The notes: generated by a model from the sequence alone, not told the origin. A stretch of 64,000 bases of DNA from Hyphomicrobium_A sp044507625 (GCA_044507625.1 JBIQJE010000007.1:1-64000); one strand, 5' to 3'. Numbered from the stretch's first letter, positions 52,240-61,655 are shown. Numbers and translations: made by a program.

Positions 52240-53103
52240 TCAGGCGATTTCAGCGGCGCGCTTTTTCACCAGGGCATCGATGGCCATGAGCTCGGCCATC
52301 AGCGGTCCGAAGTCCTTCAGCGGCACCATGTTGGGGCCATCCGAAGGCGCGTGGTCCGGATCGGGGTGCGTCTCGATGAAGAGCCCCGCAACGCCCACCG
52401 CCACCGCCGCACGGGCAAGCACCGGCACGAAGCGCCGGTCACCGCCCGAGCTCGTCCCCTGTCCGCCCGGTTGCTGCACCGAGTGCGTGGCATCGAAGAT
52501 CACCGGACACCCCGTTTCCGCCATGATCGGCAGCGCACGCATGTCCGTGACGAGCGTGTTGTATCCGAAGGAAGCCCCGCGCTCCGTCAGGAGCACGTTG
52601 GGATTGCCGGAGGCGACGACCTTCGCAACGACATTGCGCATGTCCCAGGGAGCGAGGAACTGCCCCTTCTTGACCTTGATAGCCCGGCCCGTCTTCGCGG
52701 CTGCGACGAGCAGATCGGTCTGACGGCAGAGGAATGCAGGAATCTGCAGGACGTCCGCGACGGGCGCCACGAGCGCGCATTGGGCGGCATCGTGCACGTC
52801 GGTGACGATCGCCAGCCCGAGCGTCTCTCGGATCTCGGCAAACACGGGAAGCGCCGCTTCGAGGCCGATTCCCCGCTTGCCGCTGAGGGACGTCCGGTTC
52901 GCCTTGTCGAACGAGGACTTGTAGACGAGCCCGAGGCCCAGCGCCGCTGCGGTCTCCTTCAGGGCCGACGCCACCTCGAGTGCGTGGGCGCGGCTCTCCA
53001 TCTGGCACGGTCCCGCAAACACCATCAGCGGTGCGTCATTCGCCACTTCGATGCCGCCGATGGCGACGCGCGGATTGGGCTTCAGCGATTCATGTTGGGT
53101 CAT
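52240..53103 (-). CDS. kdsA: 3-deoxy-8-phosphooctulonate synthase (metal-dependent type)
   Basis: KdsA condenses phosphoenolpyruvate with arabinose 5-phosphate to KDO 8-phosphate for lipopolysaccharide. The 287-residue protein carries LMVFAGPCQMESRAHALEVA, KSSFDKANRTSLSGKRGIGL, IVTDVHDAAQC, LCRQTDLLVAAAKTGRAIKV, LTERGASFGYNTLVTDMRAL, DATHSVQQPGGQGTSSGGDR and FIETHPDPDHAPSDGPNM. Cys 33 in AGPCQMES marks the metal-dependent class (E. coli has Asn there). ATG 53103 gives the standard length; an open upstream extension is not family sequence. In many alphaproteobacteria kdsA follows pyrG; here a glsB-type gene and carbonic anhydrase intervene. Confidence 0.97.
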   Translation of the reverse strand: MTQHESLKPNPRVAIGGIEVANDAPLMVFAGPCQMESRAHALEVASALKETAAALGLGLVYKSSFDKANRTSLSGKRGIGLEAALPVFAEIRETLGLAIVTDVHDAAQCALVAPVADVLQIPAFLCRQTDLLVAAAKTGRAIKVKKGQFLAPWDMRNVVAKVVASGNPNVLLTERGASFGYNTLVTDMRALPIMAETGCPVIFDATHSVQQPGGQGTSSGGDRRFVPVLARAAVAVGVAGLFIETHPDPDHAPSDGPNMVPLKDFGPLMAELMAIDALVKKRAAEIA

Positions 53104-53230
53104 GGCCACCCTATAGCACGCCTGCCGCGGGGCGGTCGCGACACCCCTCCCTACGCAAATGGCCGCGCCCGGGAGCGCGGCCATTCCAATCCTTCCGGCC
53201 TATTCCGGCCGGCCCTTCAGGATGTCCCCG

Positions 53231-53491
53231 CTAGGCCACTTTTCTCACAAGGCCGATGAGCAAGAGCAGCACGATCGCACCGATCGTGGCGGAGATGATC
53301 GAGCCAAGAAGGCCGCTGATACCGAACCCGATTTGCGGAAGTAGCCAGGCGCCGATGTAAGCGCCGATCACGCCGACGACGATATTGCCGATCAGGCCGA
53401 ACCCGTAACCCTTCACCAACGTGCCGGCGAGCCAGCCGGCAATGGCACCGATGACAAGCAGAATAAGCAGGGCTTGAAGATCGAGATTCAT
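53231..53491 (-). CDS. GlsB/YeaQ/YmgE-family small membrane protein
   Basis: An 86-residue protein of the 'transglycosylase-associated' GlsB/YeaQ family: three transmembrane helices with glycine zippers, LILLVIGAIAGWLAGTLVKG, FGLIGNIVVGVIGAYIGAWL and LLGSIISATIGAIVLLLLIG. The GWLAG...GYG.. and GxxGNxxVGxxGAxxG patterns are diagnostic. Usually induced by stress, function unresolved. The ATG at 53491 is the only start. It lies between kdsA and a convergent/divergent spacer, alone on the minus strand. Confidence 0.93.
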   Translation of the reverse strand: MNLDLQALLILLVIGAIAGWLAGTLVKGYGFGLIGNIVVGVIGAYIGAWLLPQIGFGISGLLGSIISATIGAIVLLLLIGLVRKVA

Positions 53492-53903
53492 AGTGAGACT
53501 CCCCTGAGCGCGAGCATGTTTCTCGCCGCCAAAGTTGCGGCCTCGTTCAGGAGGACGTGCCTCTTCGTACGTCTACTGGAGCCCCTGCGGCGACGTCCTC
53601 CGCGCTTTCCCTTATCGCCCGATTCGGGTCCGGGGCCCCGCATACTATGTACATCGGGTTGCAGAGGCACGACAGAAAAAACGCGCCGCCCGCATCGGGG
53701 ACCTCTGCTCGCCGACCTTCAGGACACGCCGCTGCCGGTGAGCTGATACGGGCAAGCGGCTCCGCCGCTGCACGACCGGGAAGCGGCCATTTGGGTGAAA
53801 CCTGCTAAGCTATGCACTCGGCCATTGTTTCTGCACCAGGCGCGCGCCTCGCTAGATTTCAGCGAAGCCATGCCGCCTTAGCGCAAACAGCGAGGATGAG
53901 CCC
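53492..53903. other. Spacer between glsB-type gene and carbonic anhydrase, no gene seen
   Basis: 412 bp between divergent genes. All three plus-strand frames are open for stretches of 60-90 codons, but none has a ribosome-binding site or protein-like composition, and they contradict one another. It should carry the two promoters. Confidence 0.4.
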
Positions 53904-54497
53904 ATGACGCAATCCCGGTCCAAAACCGTCAGTGACATCGAGGCTGCCAATGCCCGTTATGCGGGCGAATTCGGCGACAAGGGTTCGCTCCCGATGCCCC
54001 CTGCGCGCCGCTTCGCAATTCTCACCTGCATGGACGCGCGGCTCGACCCGGCGAAATATGCAGGCCTGTCGGAAGGCGATGCCCATGTCATTCGCAACGC
54101 GGGCGGGCGCGCCACCGACGATGCGATCCGGTCGCTGGTGATCTCTCACAAGCTGCTCGGCACCCTCGAATGGTTCGTCATCCACCACACCGACTGCGGC
54201 ATGCAGCTTTTCACCGACGAAATCATGGGCGAGCTGTTGGACGACAATCTCGAGACGGCGGAATTCGACGGCACGACCTGGTCGAACCCCAAGCACGGCG
54301 GCGGCAATCCCGACGGCCGCTTCATCAAATGGCTCACGATCAAGGACCAGGTGAAGAGCGTCACCGAGGACGTGAAACGCATCCGTGCGCATCCCCTCGT
54401 ACCGGGGAGCATTCCCATCTCCGGCTACATCTACGACGTGAAATCCGGCCGTCTCGTCGAAGTGCCGGACGCCACGGCCGCGGGCGCGTCGAGATAG
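53904..54497 (+). CDS. Beta-class carbonic anhydrase
   Basis: A 197-residue zinc enzyme interconverting CO2 and bicarbonate in the cytoplasm. Zinc ligands: C42 in LTCMDARLD (with the Asp44/Arg46 dyad), H94 or H95 and C98 in FVIHHTDCGM. The group with ITxxMDARL and HHTDCGM is the plant/mycobacterial Rv1284-like branch, with the open R-state active site. The RNAGGRATDDAIRSLVISHK stretch is conserved. GCGAGGATGAG precedes the ATG. It is followed by a good terminator and convergent with pyrG. It may supply bicarbonate for carbamoyl phosphate/pyrimidine or fatty acid synthesis; the link to pyrG next door is suggestive only. Confidence 0.94.
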   Translation: MTQSRSKTVSDIEAANARYAGEFGDKGSLPMPPARRFAILTCMDARLDPAKYAGLSEGDAHVIRNAGGRATDDAIRSLVISHKLLGTLEWFVIHHTDCGMQLFTDEIMGELLDDNLETAEFDGTTWSNPKHGGGNPDGRFIKWLTIKDQVKSVTEDVKRIRAHPLVPGSIPISGYIYDVKSGRLVEVPDATAAGASR

Positions 54498-54541
54498 CTT
54501 AGACGCGCGCCCGCGAGGATTTTGCGGCGCAAACGCAGAAT

Positions 54542-54573
54542 GCTTCGGGCTGCCACGAGCCCGAAGCGCTTTT
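54542..54573 (+). terminator. Terminator between carbonic anhydrase and pyrG
   Basis: GCTTCGGGCT (54542-54551), loop GCCACG, AGCCCGAAGC (54558-54567), then GCTTTTGTC. A 10-bp perfect stem lying between convergent genes; the plus-strand U-tract fits the carbonic anhydrase gene. Confidence 0.82.
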
Positions 54574-54597
54574 GTCTCGGCCTCGCTTCAGAATTCG

Positions 54598-56226
54598 CTA
54601 GACCAGCCGGCTCTGCTCCACCGCGGCCGCAATGAACGAGCGGAACAGCGGATGCGGCTCGAACGGCCGGCTCTTCAGCTCGGGGTGATACTGCACGCCA
54701 ATGAACCAGGGATGGTTCGGATACTCCACAGTCTCCGGCAGCAACCCATCGGGCGAGGTACCCGAGAATCGCAGACCGGCGGCTTCGAGCTGCTCCCGAT
54801 AGGTGGTGTTCACCTCGTAGCGGTGGCGATGGCGCTCCGAAATTTCCGTGGCGCCATAGATCTCGGCGATGCGGCTGCCTGGAGCCAGTTTCGCGGGGTA
54901 GGCGCCGAGGCGCATCGTTCCCCCGAGGTCTCCCCCGTCCTGGCGCTGTTCCATCTCGTTGCCGCGGATCCACTCGGTCATCAGGCCGATCACCGGATGC
55001 GCTGCGGGCCCGAACTCAGTGGAGCTTGCGTCCGCGATGCCGACGAGATTGCGCGCCGCTTCGAGGCAGGCCATCTGCATGCCGAAGCAGATGCCGAAAT
55101 AGGGAACGCCCCGTTCGCGCGCGAACTTGGCCGCGAGAATCTTGCCTTCCGAGCCGCGCTCGCCGAAGCCGCCCGGCACCAGGATCCCGTTGACGCCCTC
55201 GAGGTATGGCGCCGGATCCTCGCGCTCGAAGATCTCACTCTCGATCCATTCGATGTTGACGCGCACATTGTTGGCGATGCCGCCATGCACGAGCGCCTCG
55301 ATCAGCGATTTATAGGCGTCCTTCAGCTCGGTGTACTTGCCGACGACCGCGATCGTCACGTCGCCTTCGGGCGTCTCGACGCCCCGGGCGATCGTCTCCC
55401 AGCGCGTCAGGTCGGGCTTTGGAGCACCCTGTAAGTTGAAGGCCTTGAGCACCTGCTCATCGAGACCCTCGCGATGATAGGCCAGCGGCACCTCGTAGAT
55501 CGAAGCGACGTCGAGAGCCTGGATCACGGCTTCCTCGCGCACGTTGCAGAACAGCGCGATCTTGCGCCGTTCGGAGGGCGGCACCGGACGATCGGAGCGG
55601 CACAGCAGAATCTGCGGCTGGATGCCGATTGACCGCAGCTCCTTCACGGAGTGCTGCGTCGGCTTGGTCTTCAGCTCGCCCGCCGAAGGAATGTACGGCA
55701 TCAGCGTCAGGTGGATGAAGATCGACGCCAGCGGCGGCAGATCGTTGCCGAGCTGCCGGATCGCCTCGAAGAACGGCAGTCCTTCGATGTCGCCCACCGT
55801 GCCGCCGATCTCGACCAGCACGAAGTCGATGCCTTCATTGCCGCTGGTCACGAACTCTTTGATGGCGTCGGTGACGTGCGGAATCACCTGCACGGTTCCG
55901 CCGAGGTAGCCTCCGCGCCGCTCCTTGGCGAGGATGTCCTGGTAGATCCGTCCAGTCGTGATGTTATCCGACCGGCGTGCGGGCACGCCGGTGAAGCGCT
56001 CGTAGTGTCCGAGGTCGAGATCCGTCTCCGCACCGTCGTCCGTCACGAACACTTCGCCGTGCTGGTACGGGGACATCGTCCCCGGGTCGACGTTGAGATA
56101 GGGATCGAGCTTGCGAAGCCGGACCGTGTATCCGCGCGCTTGGAGAAGCGCGCCGAGGGCGGCGGATGCGAGGCCTTTTCCGAGGGAGGACACCACGCCG
56201 CCGGTAATGAAGATATACCGCTGCAT
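54598..56226 (-). CDS. pyrG: CTP synthase
   Basis: CTP synthase aminates UTP with glutamine-derived ammonia, the last step of pyrimidine nucleotide synthesis. The 542-residue protein has the N-terminal synthetase domain (YIFITGGVVSSLGKGLASAA with the P-loop; KLDPYLNVDPGTMSPYQHGE; VEIGGTVGDIEGLPFFEAIR) and a C-terminal class I glutaminase domain with oxyanion GILVPGGFGERG, nucleophile Cys in PYFGICFGMQMACLE and the His-Glu pair in GVQYHPELKSRP. Length is standard. In alphaproteobacteria pyrG normally follows secG; here a CC0125-type lipoprotein gene has been inserted between the two (56337-56864), all on the same strand. Confidence 0.98.
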   Translation of the reverse strand: MQRYIFITGGVVSSLGKGLASAALGALLQARGYTVRLRKLDPYLNVDPGTMSPYQHGEVFVTDDGAETDLDLGHYERFTGVPARRSDNITTGRIYQDILAKERRGGYLGGTVQVIPHVTDAIKEFVTSGNEGIDFVLVEIGGTVGDIEGLPFFEAIRQLGNDLPPLASIFIHLTLMPYIPSAGELKTKPTQHSVKELRSIGIQPQILLCRSDRPVPPSERRKIALFCNVREEAVIQALDVASIYEVPLAYHREGLDEQVLKAFNLQGAPKPDLTRWETIARGVETPEGDVTIAVVGKYTELKDAYKSLIEALVHGGIANNVRVNIEWIESEIFEREDPAPYLEGVNGILVPGGFGERGSEGKILAAKFARERGVPYFGICFGMQMACLEAARNLVGIADASSTEFGPAAHPVIGLMTEWIRGNEMEQRQDGGDLGGTMRLGAYPAKLAPGSRIAEIYGATEISERHRHRYEVNTTYREQLEAAGLRFSGTSPDGLLPETVEYPNHPWFIGVQYHPELKSRPFEPHPLFRSFIAAAVEQSRLV

Positions 56227-56336
56227 GGGCTTTGACGCTTACACGAACGACCCAAAGATTCGAAGCGGCATTATCGTCTCATCCCCTATTCGGCGTTAAG
56301 ATCCGGCGGTTTGCGCCGAGCCGTGCCGAAAATGCG

Positions 56337-56864
56337 TCAGGTCGTCTGTCCGCAACCGGCCCGCGCTTCCTGCTCCGCCTGCGTCTTGGCCTCGGGCGGA
56401 ATGGTCTCACTGGTCAGCTCGGCGCTCAGCGTCTCGAAGCTTTCCTTCGCGCTGACATAACTTTCATCCGCCGGTTCCTTCGCGTAGCGCACGTCGAGCT
56501 GCACCGTCTGGCGCGCCCCGTCGGCCGTCGATCCGCCTTTATAGAGCGCCTGGCCCTTGGTGCACTTCACGCCGTAGGCGACCGAGGCGACCTTGTAGAA
56601 GTTCATTTTCTGCTCGACGGCGATCTGCGCCGCCCGCGCCCGGGCGATTTTCTCGATGCGCGTCTTGGGCGTCGCCTCGGTACCCGTAGCCTTAACCTGA
56701 TACTGGGTATCGCTCAGCTTCGTTTCGGAATAGCCCGAGGGCGCAAAGGCATTCGAAGCGCTCAAGGACGCGACCGGATGGAGGTCGGCACCCGCACAGG
56801 CGCCGAGCAGCCCCGCGCACGAGGCCGCGAGTGCGGCCTTCACCATCGATGGAGTTTTACGCAT
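56337..56864 (-). CDS. CC0125/CC1285-family lipoprotein
   Basis: A 175-residue lipoprotein. MRKTPSMVKAALAASCAGLL leads to lipobox LGAC (Cys 23). The body matches the CC0125/CC1285 family described from Caulobacter: APSGYSETKLSDTQYQVKAT, TRIEKIARARAAQIAVEQKM, NFYKVASVAYGVKCTKG, with two Cys in the mature domain. The core GYSETxLxxxxYxVxFxGN pattern is the family hallmark (here YQVKATGT). ATG 56864 follows GCGGGGGGC. Function unknown; envelope-located. It sits between secG and pyrG on the same strand, possibly in their operon. Confidence 0.82.
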   Translation of the reverse strand: MRKTPSMVKAALAASCAGLLGACAGADLHPVASLSASNAFAPSGYSETKLSDTQYQVKATGTEATPKTRIEKIARARAAQIAVEQKMNFYKVASVAYGVKCTKGQALYKGGSTADGARQTVQLDVRYAKEPADESYVSAKESFETLSAELTSETIPPEAKTQAEQEARAGCGQTT

Positions 56865-57000
56865 TTGCCCCCCGCAAAGCCGCACGAGAACGACTCTTCA
56901 CGAGAGTCTATCGGCCAGCGGAGGATCTGAAAGCCACCAATGCTGCCCGCGGGCTACCCATCAACAGGTAGCCGCGGCCCCGGTACATATTCGCGCTTCG

Positions 57001-57384
57001 TTAGCGGGTCTGGGGAACGCCCGGCTGCTGCAGCTTGTCGAGGATACCGCCGCGCCCTTCGTTTGAAGGAGCGGGCGCCGCCGGTGTGCCCGGAGCCGTC
57101 TCGCCGGCGGGAGCCGTCGTAGCAGGCGCGTTCGTATCGAAGATCGAGCGCGTCGGCGCGGTATGCTGGGCGATGAGCGTCAGCAGAATGCTGGTTACGA
57201 AGAACGCGGCCGCGAGCGCCGCCGTGGTGCGCGTCAGCAGATTGGCCGTGCCGCGACCGGTCAGAAAGCCGCCGCCACCGCCGCCGCCGATCCCGAGAGC
57301 GCCGCCTTCCGAGCGCTGCAGCAGCACTACCCCCACGAGAGCGGAGGCGATCATGAGGTGCAGAACGAGGAGTGCGGTTGCCAT
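57001..57384 (-). CDS. secG: Preprotein translocase subunit SecG
   Basis: SecG is the auxiliary subunit of the SecYEG translocon in the inner membrane. The 127-residue protein has two helices, ALLVLHLMIASALVGVVLLQ and RTTAALAAAFFVTSILLTLI, around the conserved SEGGALGIGGGGGGGFLTGR and GTANLLTRTT. The C-terminal 50 residues are Ala/Pro/Thr-rich (APATTAPAGETAPGTPAAPA), a common alphaproteobacterial extension. It lies after a Pro/Ala-rich exported protein gene and before the lipoprotein and pyrG genes, the order seen in related genomes (tpiA-secG-pyrG) with insertions. Confidence 0.96.
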   Translation of the reverse strand: MATALLVLHLMIASALVGVVLLQRSEGGALGIGGGGGGGFLTGRGTANLLTRTTAALAAAFFVTSILLTLIAQHTAPTRSIFDTNAPATTAPAGETAPGTPAAPAPSNEGRGGILDKLQQPGVPQTR

Positions 57385-57481
57385 AGCGGTCTCTTTATAC
57401 GTGAAAGGCCGGTTTCGGGTGCTTCGCGGCCTTCTATAGCAGATGCGCCGCGGGTGCTAGGGGGGAGCTGGAAATGGCCCG

Positions 57482-58675
57482 TTAACGCATTCCCGGCAGC
57501 AGGAAGGGGCTCACCTCGCTAGGGGACACATAGGCGCTCGATGGCTTGCGCCAAGCGCTCTTCTTGCGCGGGGCCGCCTCGGCTGCCGGCTTTTCCGGCT
57601 CCGGGGCAGTTTGCGACGAGGCTGCCGGTAGCTCCGGTGCGATAGGCTTAGGCGACCCAGGCGTCGGACCGATGGCCGCCGTCGCCGGGAGGGGGGCGAT
57701 CTTCCCACTCGGAGCCACCGCCACCGATGATTTTGCTGCGACAGCGGGAACAGTGGCGCCCGGCACCGGCTGAGCGCCTGCCTTCGCGGCCCCCTGCGCG
57801 GGCACCGTGACGGCGGATTTAACCGCCGCCGGAGGCGTCACAGGCGGTGTGATCTTGGCGGGAGCAACCGGCGCGACGGCCGCCGGCACCTGTGCGGGCC
57901 GAACGCCGAGCCCCGCGGGCGGCGGTGCCGGCTTGAAGGCCCTTAAGGCATGCCCCGCAGCGGAAGGCGCTGAAGGAATCGCTGCCGCGCGCCCCCCCGG
58001 CGCCGGTGTCGTCTTGGTATCCGATAGGGTGGCGGGGCCCCCCGCGTGCGCAGGTGTAGCCGGCGCGGCGCTCGACCCGGCTTTGAGCGGCGGTTCCCCC
58101 TTGGTCGCGGGCGGCGGCGCGGGCCGTGCAGCCGCCGGCATATTCGGTGCGGTAGCCTGAGCGGCGGGCTTCCGGATCGCGGGCGGCCCCTGCGTCACCG
58201 ACGCTTTTGCGCCAGGGGCTTGCGCCGCCGGCAGGAGCTCATCGTTCACCGAAGACTTCCGCTCCGGCACCGGAGCCGCGTCCTTTGCGGCCTTTCCAAC
58301 GGACGCCGCAGCCGCCCGGGACGTCCCAGCGGACTGTGCCCCCGATACGGAAACGGGCGGCGTCGGCGCTGCCGGCGACACGGTCTGCTCCGGCTTTTTC
58401 GGCTTCAGGCGGCCGGGACAGCGAAATTCGAGCTGATCGCTGAGTTCGAGCAGACGGCGGACCTTCTCGAGCCGTTCGGACGGCATATTGGCCCGGGCCC
58501 ACTCTGGGCCACGCTCCATGTCCTCTTTGATGCCGGCCGAGGCGATGGCGTCGATTTCGCTCGCTATAGCGGCGCACGCGGCCTTATCGAGCTTGGCCGA
58601 CCACGCTGCGCTGCCCCCTGCGAGGGTGAGCACTGCAGCGAGCAAAATGCGCCTTTTCCACCCCTCGCGGGCCAT
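57482..58675 (-). CDS. Exported Pro/Ala-rich protein with small N-terminal helical domain
   Basis: A 397-residue exported protein. Signal peptide RRILLAAVLTLAGGSAAWSA (cleavage near residue 26), then a compact helical segment of about 65 residues with two Cys (LDKAACAAIASEIDAIASAG, NMPSERLEKVRRLLELSDQL, EFRCPGRLKPKK), then about 250 residues of Ala/Pro/Thr/Lys low complexity such as PVSVSGAQSAGTS, ending RKKSAWRKPSSAYVSPSEVS and PFLLPGMR. The low-complexity part probably spans the periplasm or cell wall. The N-terminal domain looks conserved (the Cys pair could be a disulphide); no name is known to me. Between secG and tpiA, minus strand. Confidence 0.65.
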   Translation of the reverse strand: MAREGWKRRILLAAVLTLAGGSAAWSAKLDKAACAAIASEIDAIASAGIKEDMERGPEWARANMPSERLEKVRRLLELSDQLEFRCPGRLKPKKPEQTVSPAAPTPPVSVSGAQSAGTSRAAAASVGKAAKDAAPVPERKSSVNDELLPAAQAPGAKASVTQGPPAIRKPAAQATAPNMPAAARPAPPPATKGEPPLKAGSSAAPATPAHAGGPATLSDTKTTPAPGGRAAAIPSAPSAAGHALRAFKPAPPPAGLGVRPAQVPAAVAPVAPAKITPPVTPPAAVKSAVTVPAQGAAKAGAQPVPGATVPAVAAKSSVAVAPSGKIAPLPATAAIGPTPGSPKPIAPELPAASSQTAPEPEKPAAEAAPRKKSAWRKPSSAYVSPSEVSPFLLPGMR

Positions 58676-58769
58676 CGAGGAAATCTCTCCGTCATCAACT
58701 GAATGCTGCGGTGCAGATTCACTCGAACTCTAGCACTAGTTGCCCTGATTCCCACCCCGTGGCGAGCTT

Positions 58770-59531
58770 TCAGGACCGATAGGCAGCGATGATGCCCAGA
58801 AAGTCGGATGCCTTGAGGCTCGCGCCCCCGACAAGCGCCCCGTCGACGTTTGCCACTGCGAGGAGTTCGGCCGCATTCGAAGGCTTCACCGAGCCCCCAT
58901 AGAGGATGCGCATATCGGCGCCCCCCTGCCCGAAGCGGGCCGTGAGCGCTTCCCGGATCGCGGCGTGGACCCGCGCCACGTCGGCCGTCGTCGGCGTGAG
59001 ACCGGTCCCGATCGCCCAGACGGGCTCGTAGGCGATGACCGTATTCCCTGCGCAGGCGCCATCCGGCAGCGATCCCGCGAGCTGGCGGCGCACGACCTGC
59101 TCCGTAAGGCCCGCTTCGCGCTCGCCGGCCGTCTCGCCGACGCACACGATGGCCGTTAACCCGGCCCGGTGCGCGGCACGCGCCTTGGCACGCACGGTGC
59201 GGTCGAGTTCGCCATGCATGGCGCGCCGTTCCGAATGGCCGACGATCACGCCGCTCGCACCGGCATCCTTCAGCATTTCGGCTGCGATATCGCCGGTAAA
59301 AGCGCCGGCGGCATCCGTGTGGCAGTCCTGACCGCCGAGCAGCACGGGCGCTCCATCGAGCATCGATGCCATGGGCGCAAGAAGCGTCGCGGGAGGGCAG
59401 ATCATCACCTCGGCGGCGTATGATGCCGCGGCAAGGCCGTCGCGCACCGCCTGCGCCTCGGCCAGCTGCGCCTTCAGCCCGTTCATCTTCCAGTTGCCGG
59501 CGATAAGTGCCCGCAGCTTCGCTCCGGTCAT
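58770..59531 (-). CDS. tpiA: Triosephosphate isomerase
   Basis: Triosephosphate isomerase interconverts dihydroxyacetone phosphate and glyceraldehyde 3-phosphate. The 253-residue TIM-barrel protein has the N-terminal LIAGNWKMNGLKAQLAEAQA (catalytic Lys in NWKMNG), the electrophilic His in GVIVGHSERRAMHGE, the catalytic Glu in VIAYEPVWAIGTGLTPTTAD and phosphate-binding ILYGGSVKPSNAAELL and DGALVGGASLKASDF. Length is standard. It is transcribed divergently from ppiD across 200 bp; this tpiA/ppiD-trpE arrangement is conserved in many rhizobia. Confidence 0.98.
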   Translation of the reverse strand: MTGAKLRALIAGNWKMNGLKAQLAEAQAVRDGLAAASYAAEVMICPPATLLAPMASMLDGAPVLLGGQDCHTDAAGAFTGDIAAEMLKDAGASGVIVGHSERRAMHGELDRTVRAKARAAHRAGLTAIVCVGETAGEREAGLTEQVVRRQLAGSLPDGACAGNTVIAYEPVWAIGTGLTPTTADVARVHAAIREALTARFGQGGADMRILYGGSVKPSNAAELLAVANVDGALVGGASLKASDFLGIIAAYRS

Positions 59532-59731
59532 TGCCCCCCCTTATGAAAACCCGTCCATGTTAAGCATCGGCGGTGCCGCTGCACGGCAAACTTGCAAAGC
59601 CGCAGCGGCTGCGCTTCATATCATGCCCACACCCAGGTCACGTGCAATTCCACTGGCCGCTCACACGCCGATGGGCTTCAAGTCTCACGCTTTCCGCCCT
59701 ACGGCCACCAGATAACGGAACGACCTCCACA

Positions 59732-61642
59732 ATGCTCGACGCCCTGCGACGCAGCTCCACCGGAATCGTAGCGAAGATCCTCTTTGCGCTCCTTGTTTTG
59801 AGCTTCGCCATCTGGGGCGTGGCTGACGTATTCACCGGCTGGGGCCGCGGCGCCCTCGCCAAGATCGGTCACCACGAGATCAGGGCCGAGGACTACCAGC
59901 GCGCCTTCCAGAACGAGATCAACGTCATCTCGCAGCAGGCCGGCCGACGCATCACCACCGAGCAGGCCCATGCCGCCGGCCTCGACAATCGCGTGATGGC
60001 ACGCCTCATCGCCTGGTCCGCCGTCGAGCAGCATGCCGACAAGCTCAACCTTGCGCTGTCGGATGCCACGCTCGCCGAAGGCATGATGAACGATGAGGCG
60101 TTCCATGGTCCCGACGGCAAGTTCAACCGGCTTGCCCTCGAGAGCGTTATCAACCGTCTCGGCGTTACCGAGCGCGGCTTTCTTCAGCTCCGCCGCCGCG
60201 ACGAACTGCGCGAGCAGCTGACGTCGGCGCTTATCAACGGCGTCACCGTACCCGAGGCAACGGTCGAGTTGATGAACGCCTGGCGCAACGAAACGCGCGT
60301 CGCCGAGCACTTCACCATCAACGCCGATAAGGCCGTCACCGTCGCCGAGCCCGACGAGGCGAAGCTGAAGGCGACCTACGAGGCGAACGCTGCAAAATTC
60401 ATGGCGCCCGAGTATCGCAAGCTCGCCCTGCTCGTGCTGTCGGTGGACGATCTCAAGAAGAACATCGAGATCTCCGACGCCGAAGCCCAGCAGCGCTACG
60501 ACCAGACGAAGGAAGAATACAACACGCCCGAGCGCCGCCGCGTGCAGCAGATCGCCTTCAAGGACAAGGCTGCCGCAGAAGCTGCCAAGAAGGAGATCGA
60601 TGGCGGCAAAGCCTTCAGCGAAGTCGCCAAGGAGACGGGCGCGAAGGATTCCGACATCGACCTCGGTCTTGTCAGCAAGGATCGCCTGATCGATCCGAAG
60701 ATCGCCGACGCCATCTTCTCGCTGGAAAAAGATAAGGTCTCCGATCCGGTCGAAGGCCGCTTCACGACCGTCCTCGTGCGCGTCAGCGACATCCAGCCCG
60801 CCGTGACGCGCACCTTCGACGAGGTCAAGGGCGAGGTGAAGAACAAGCTTGCCGCCGAGAAGGCCAACAGCCAGATGCAGGCGCAGCTCGATCAGGTCGA
60901 GGACAACCGCTCCGCCGGCAAGACGCTGAAGGAAATCGCCGAAGCCATGAAGCTTCAGTTCTTCGAGATCCCGGCGACTGACCGCTCGAACAAGGACCCT
61001 TCAGGTAAGCCGGCCCTCGTCATCAGCGATCCGAGCGCAGTGCTCAACACCGCCTTCTCCAGCGCCGTCGGCATCGAGAACGAGGCCATCGAGCTGCCGA
61101 ACGGCAGCTACGCCTGGGTCGACGTGCAGGAGGTCACCCCGCAAAAGCAGAAGCCGTTCGAGGACGTGAAGGACCAGGTCAAAGAGTTCTATATGACCGA
61201 GGAACGCGCCCGCCTCGTGAACGACCTGGCTGACAAGCTCGTCGAGCGCGCGGACAAGGGCGAAGCCATGTCGGCCCTCGCCACCGCAGGCGGTGCCGAG
61301 AAGGTCGACACGTCCCCGGCCTTCAACCGCACCACCGAGCCGCAGGGCATGAGCAAGGCCGCCGTCACCCGTGCCTTCACCCTCGCCAAGGGCAAAGCGG
61401 GCTCCGCCCCCGATAGCAACGACAAGACGCGCATCGTTTTCCGGGTGACGGAGGTTAACCCCGCTCCGCCGGTGAGCGAATCCCAGCGTACGACCCTTGT
61501 CTCCGAGCTCCGGAACTCCCTCGCCGACGAAGTGCTGAGCGAATACGTGTTGGCGCTTCAGCGCCAGCTCGGCACCCGCATCTACGAGGATGAGTTCAAG
61601 AAGGTATCGGGCGGCGGCGCAACCAGCGACGAGATGCCCTGA
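59732..61642 (+). CDS. PpiD/SurA-type membrane-anchored peptidyl-prolyl isomerase
   Basis: A 636-residue periplasmic folding factor anchored by one N-terminal helix (IVAKILFALLVLSFAIWGVA). The opening MLDALRRSSTGIVAKILFAL and GVADVFTGWGRG are typical of alphaproteobacterial PpiD. A SurA_N-type helical domain follows (IGHHEIRAEDYQRAFQNEIN; GRRITTEQAHAAGLDNRVMA), then a parvulin-like domain (RRRVQQIAFKDKAAAEAAKK, GKAFSEVAKETGAKDSDIDL, GLVSKDRLIDPKIADAIFSL) and a large C-terminal chaperone part. ATG 59732 is the normal start; the frame is open further upstream without family sequence. Thought to act near the Sec translocon on newly exported proteins. trpE follows after a hairpin. Confidence 0.92.
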   Translation: MLDALRRSSTGIVAKILFALLVLSFAIWGVADVFTGWGRGALAKIGHHEIRAEDYQRAFQNEINVISQQAGRRITTEQAHAAGLDNRVMARLIAWSAVEQHADKLNLALSDATLAEGMMNDEAFHGPDGKFNRLALESVINRLGVTERGFLQLRRRDELREQLTSALINGVTVPEATVELMNAWRNETRVAEHFTINADKAVTVAEPDEAKLKATYEANAAKFMAPEYRKLALLVLSVDDLKKNIEISDAEAQQRYDQTKEEYNTPERRRVQQIAFKDKAAAEAAKKEIDGGKAFSEVAKETGAKDSDIDLGLVSKDRLIDPKIADAIFSLEKDKVSDPVEGRFTTVLVRVSDIQPAVTRTFDEVKGEVKNKLAAEKANSQMQAQLDQVEDNRSAGKTLKEIAEAMKLQFFEIPATDRSNKDPSGKPALVISDPSAVLNTAFSSAVGIENEAIELPNGSYAWVDVQEVTPQKQKPFEDVKDQVKEFYMTEERARLVNDLADKLVERADKGEAMSALATAGGAEKVDTSPAFNRTTEPQGMSKAAVTRAFTLAKGKAGSAPDSNDKTRIVFRVTEVNPAPPVSESQRTTLVSELRNSLADEVLSEYVLALQRQLGTRIYEDEFKKVSGGGATSDEMP

Positions 61643-61655
61643 CGCGTTCGCCGGT

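Noticed and set aside
53535..53808. Overlapping plus-strand open frames upstream of the carbonic anhydrase
   Set aside because: Three frames are open at once, as often happens in GC-rich spacers; none has a start signal or protein-like composition.
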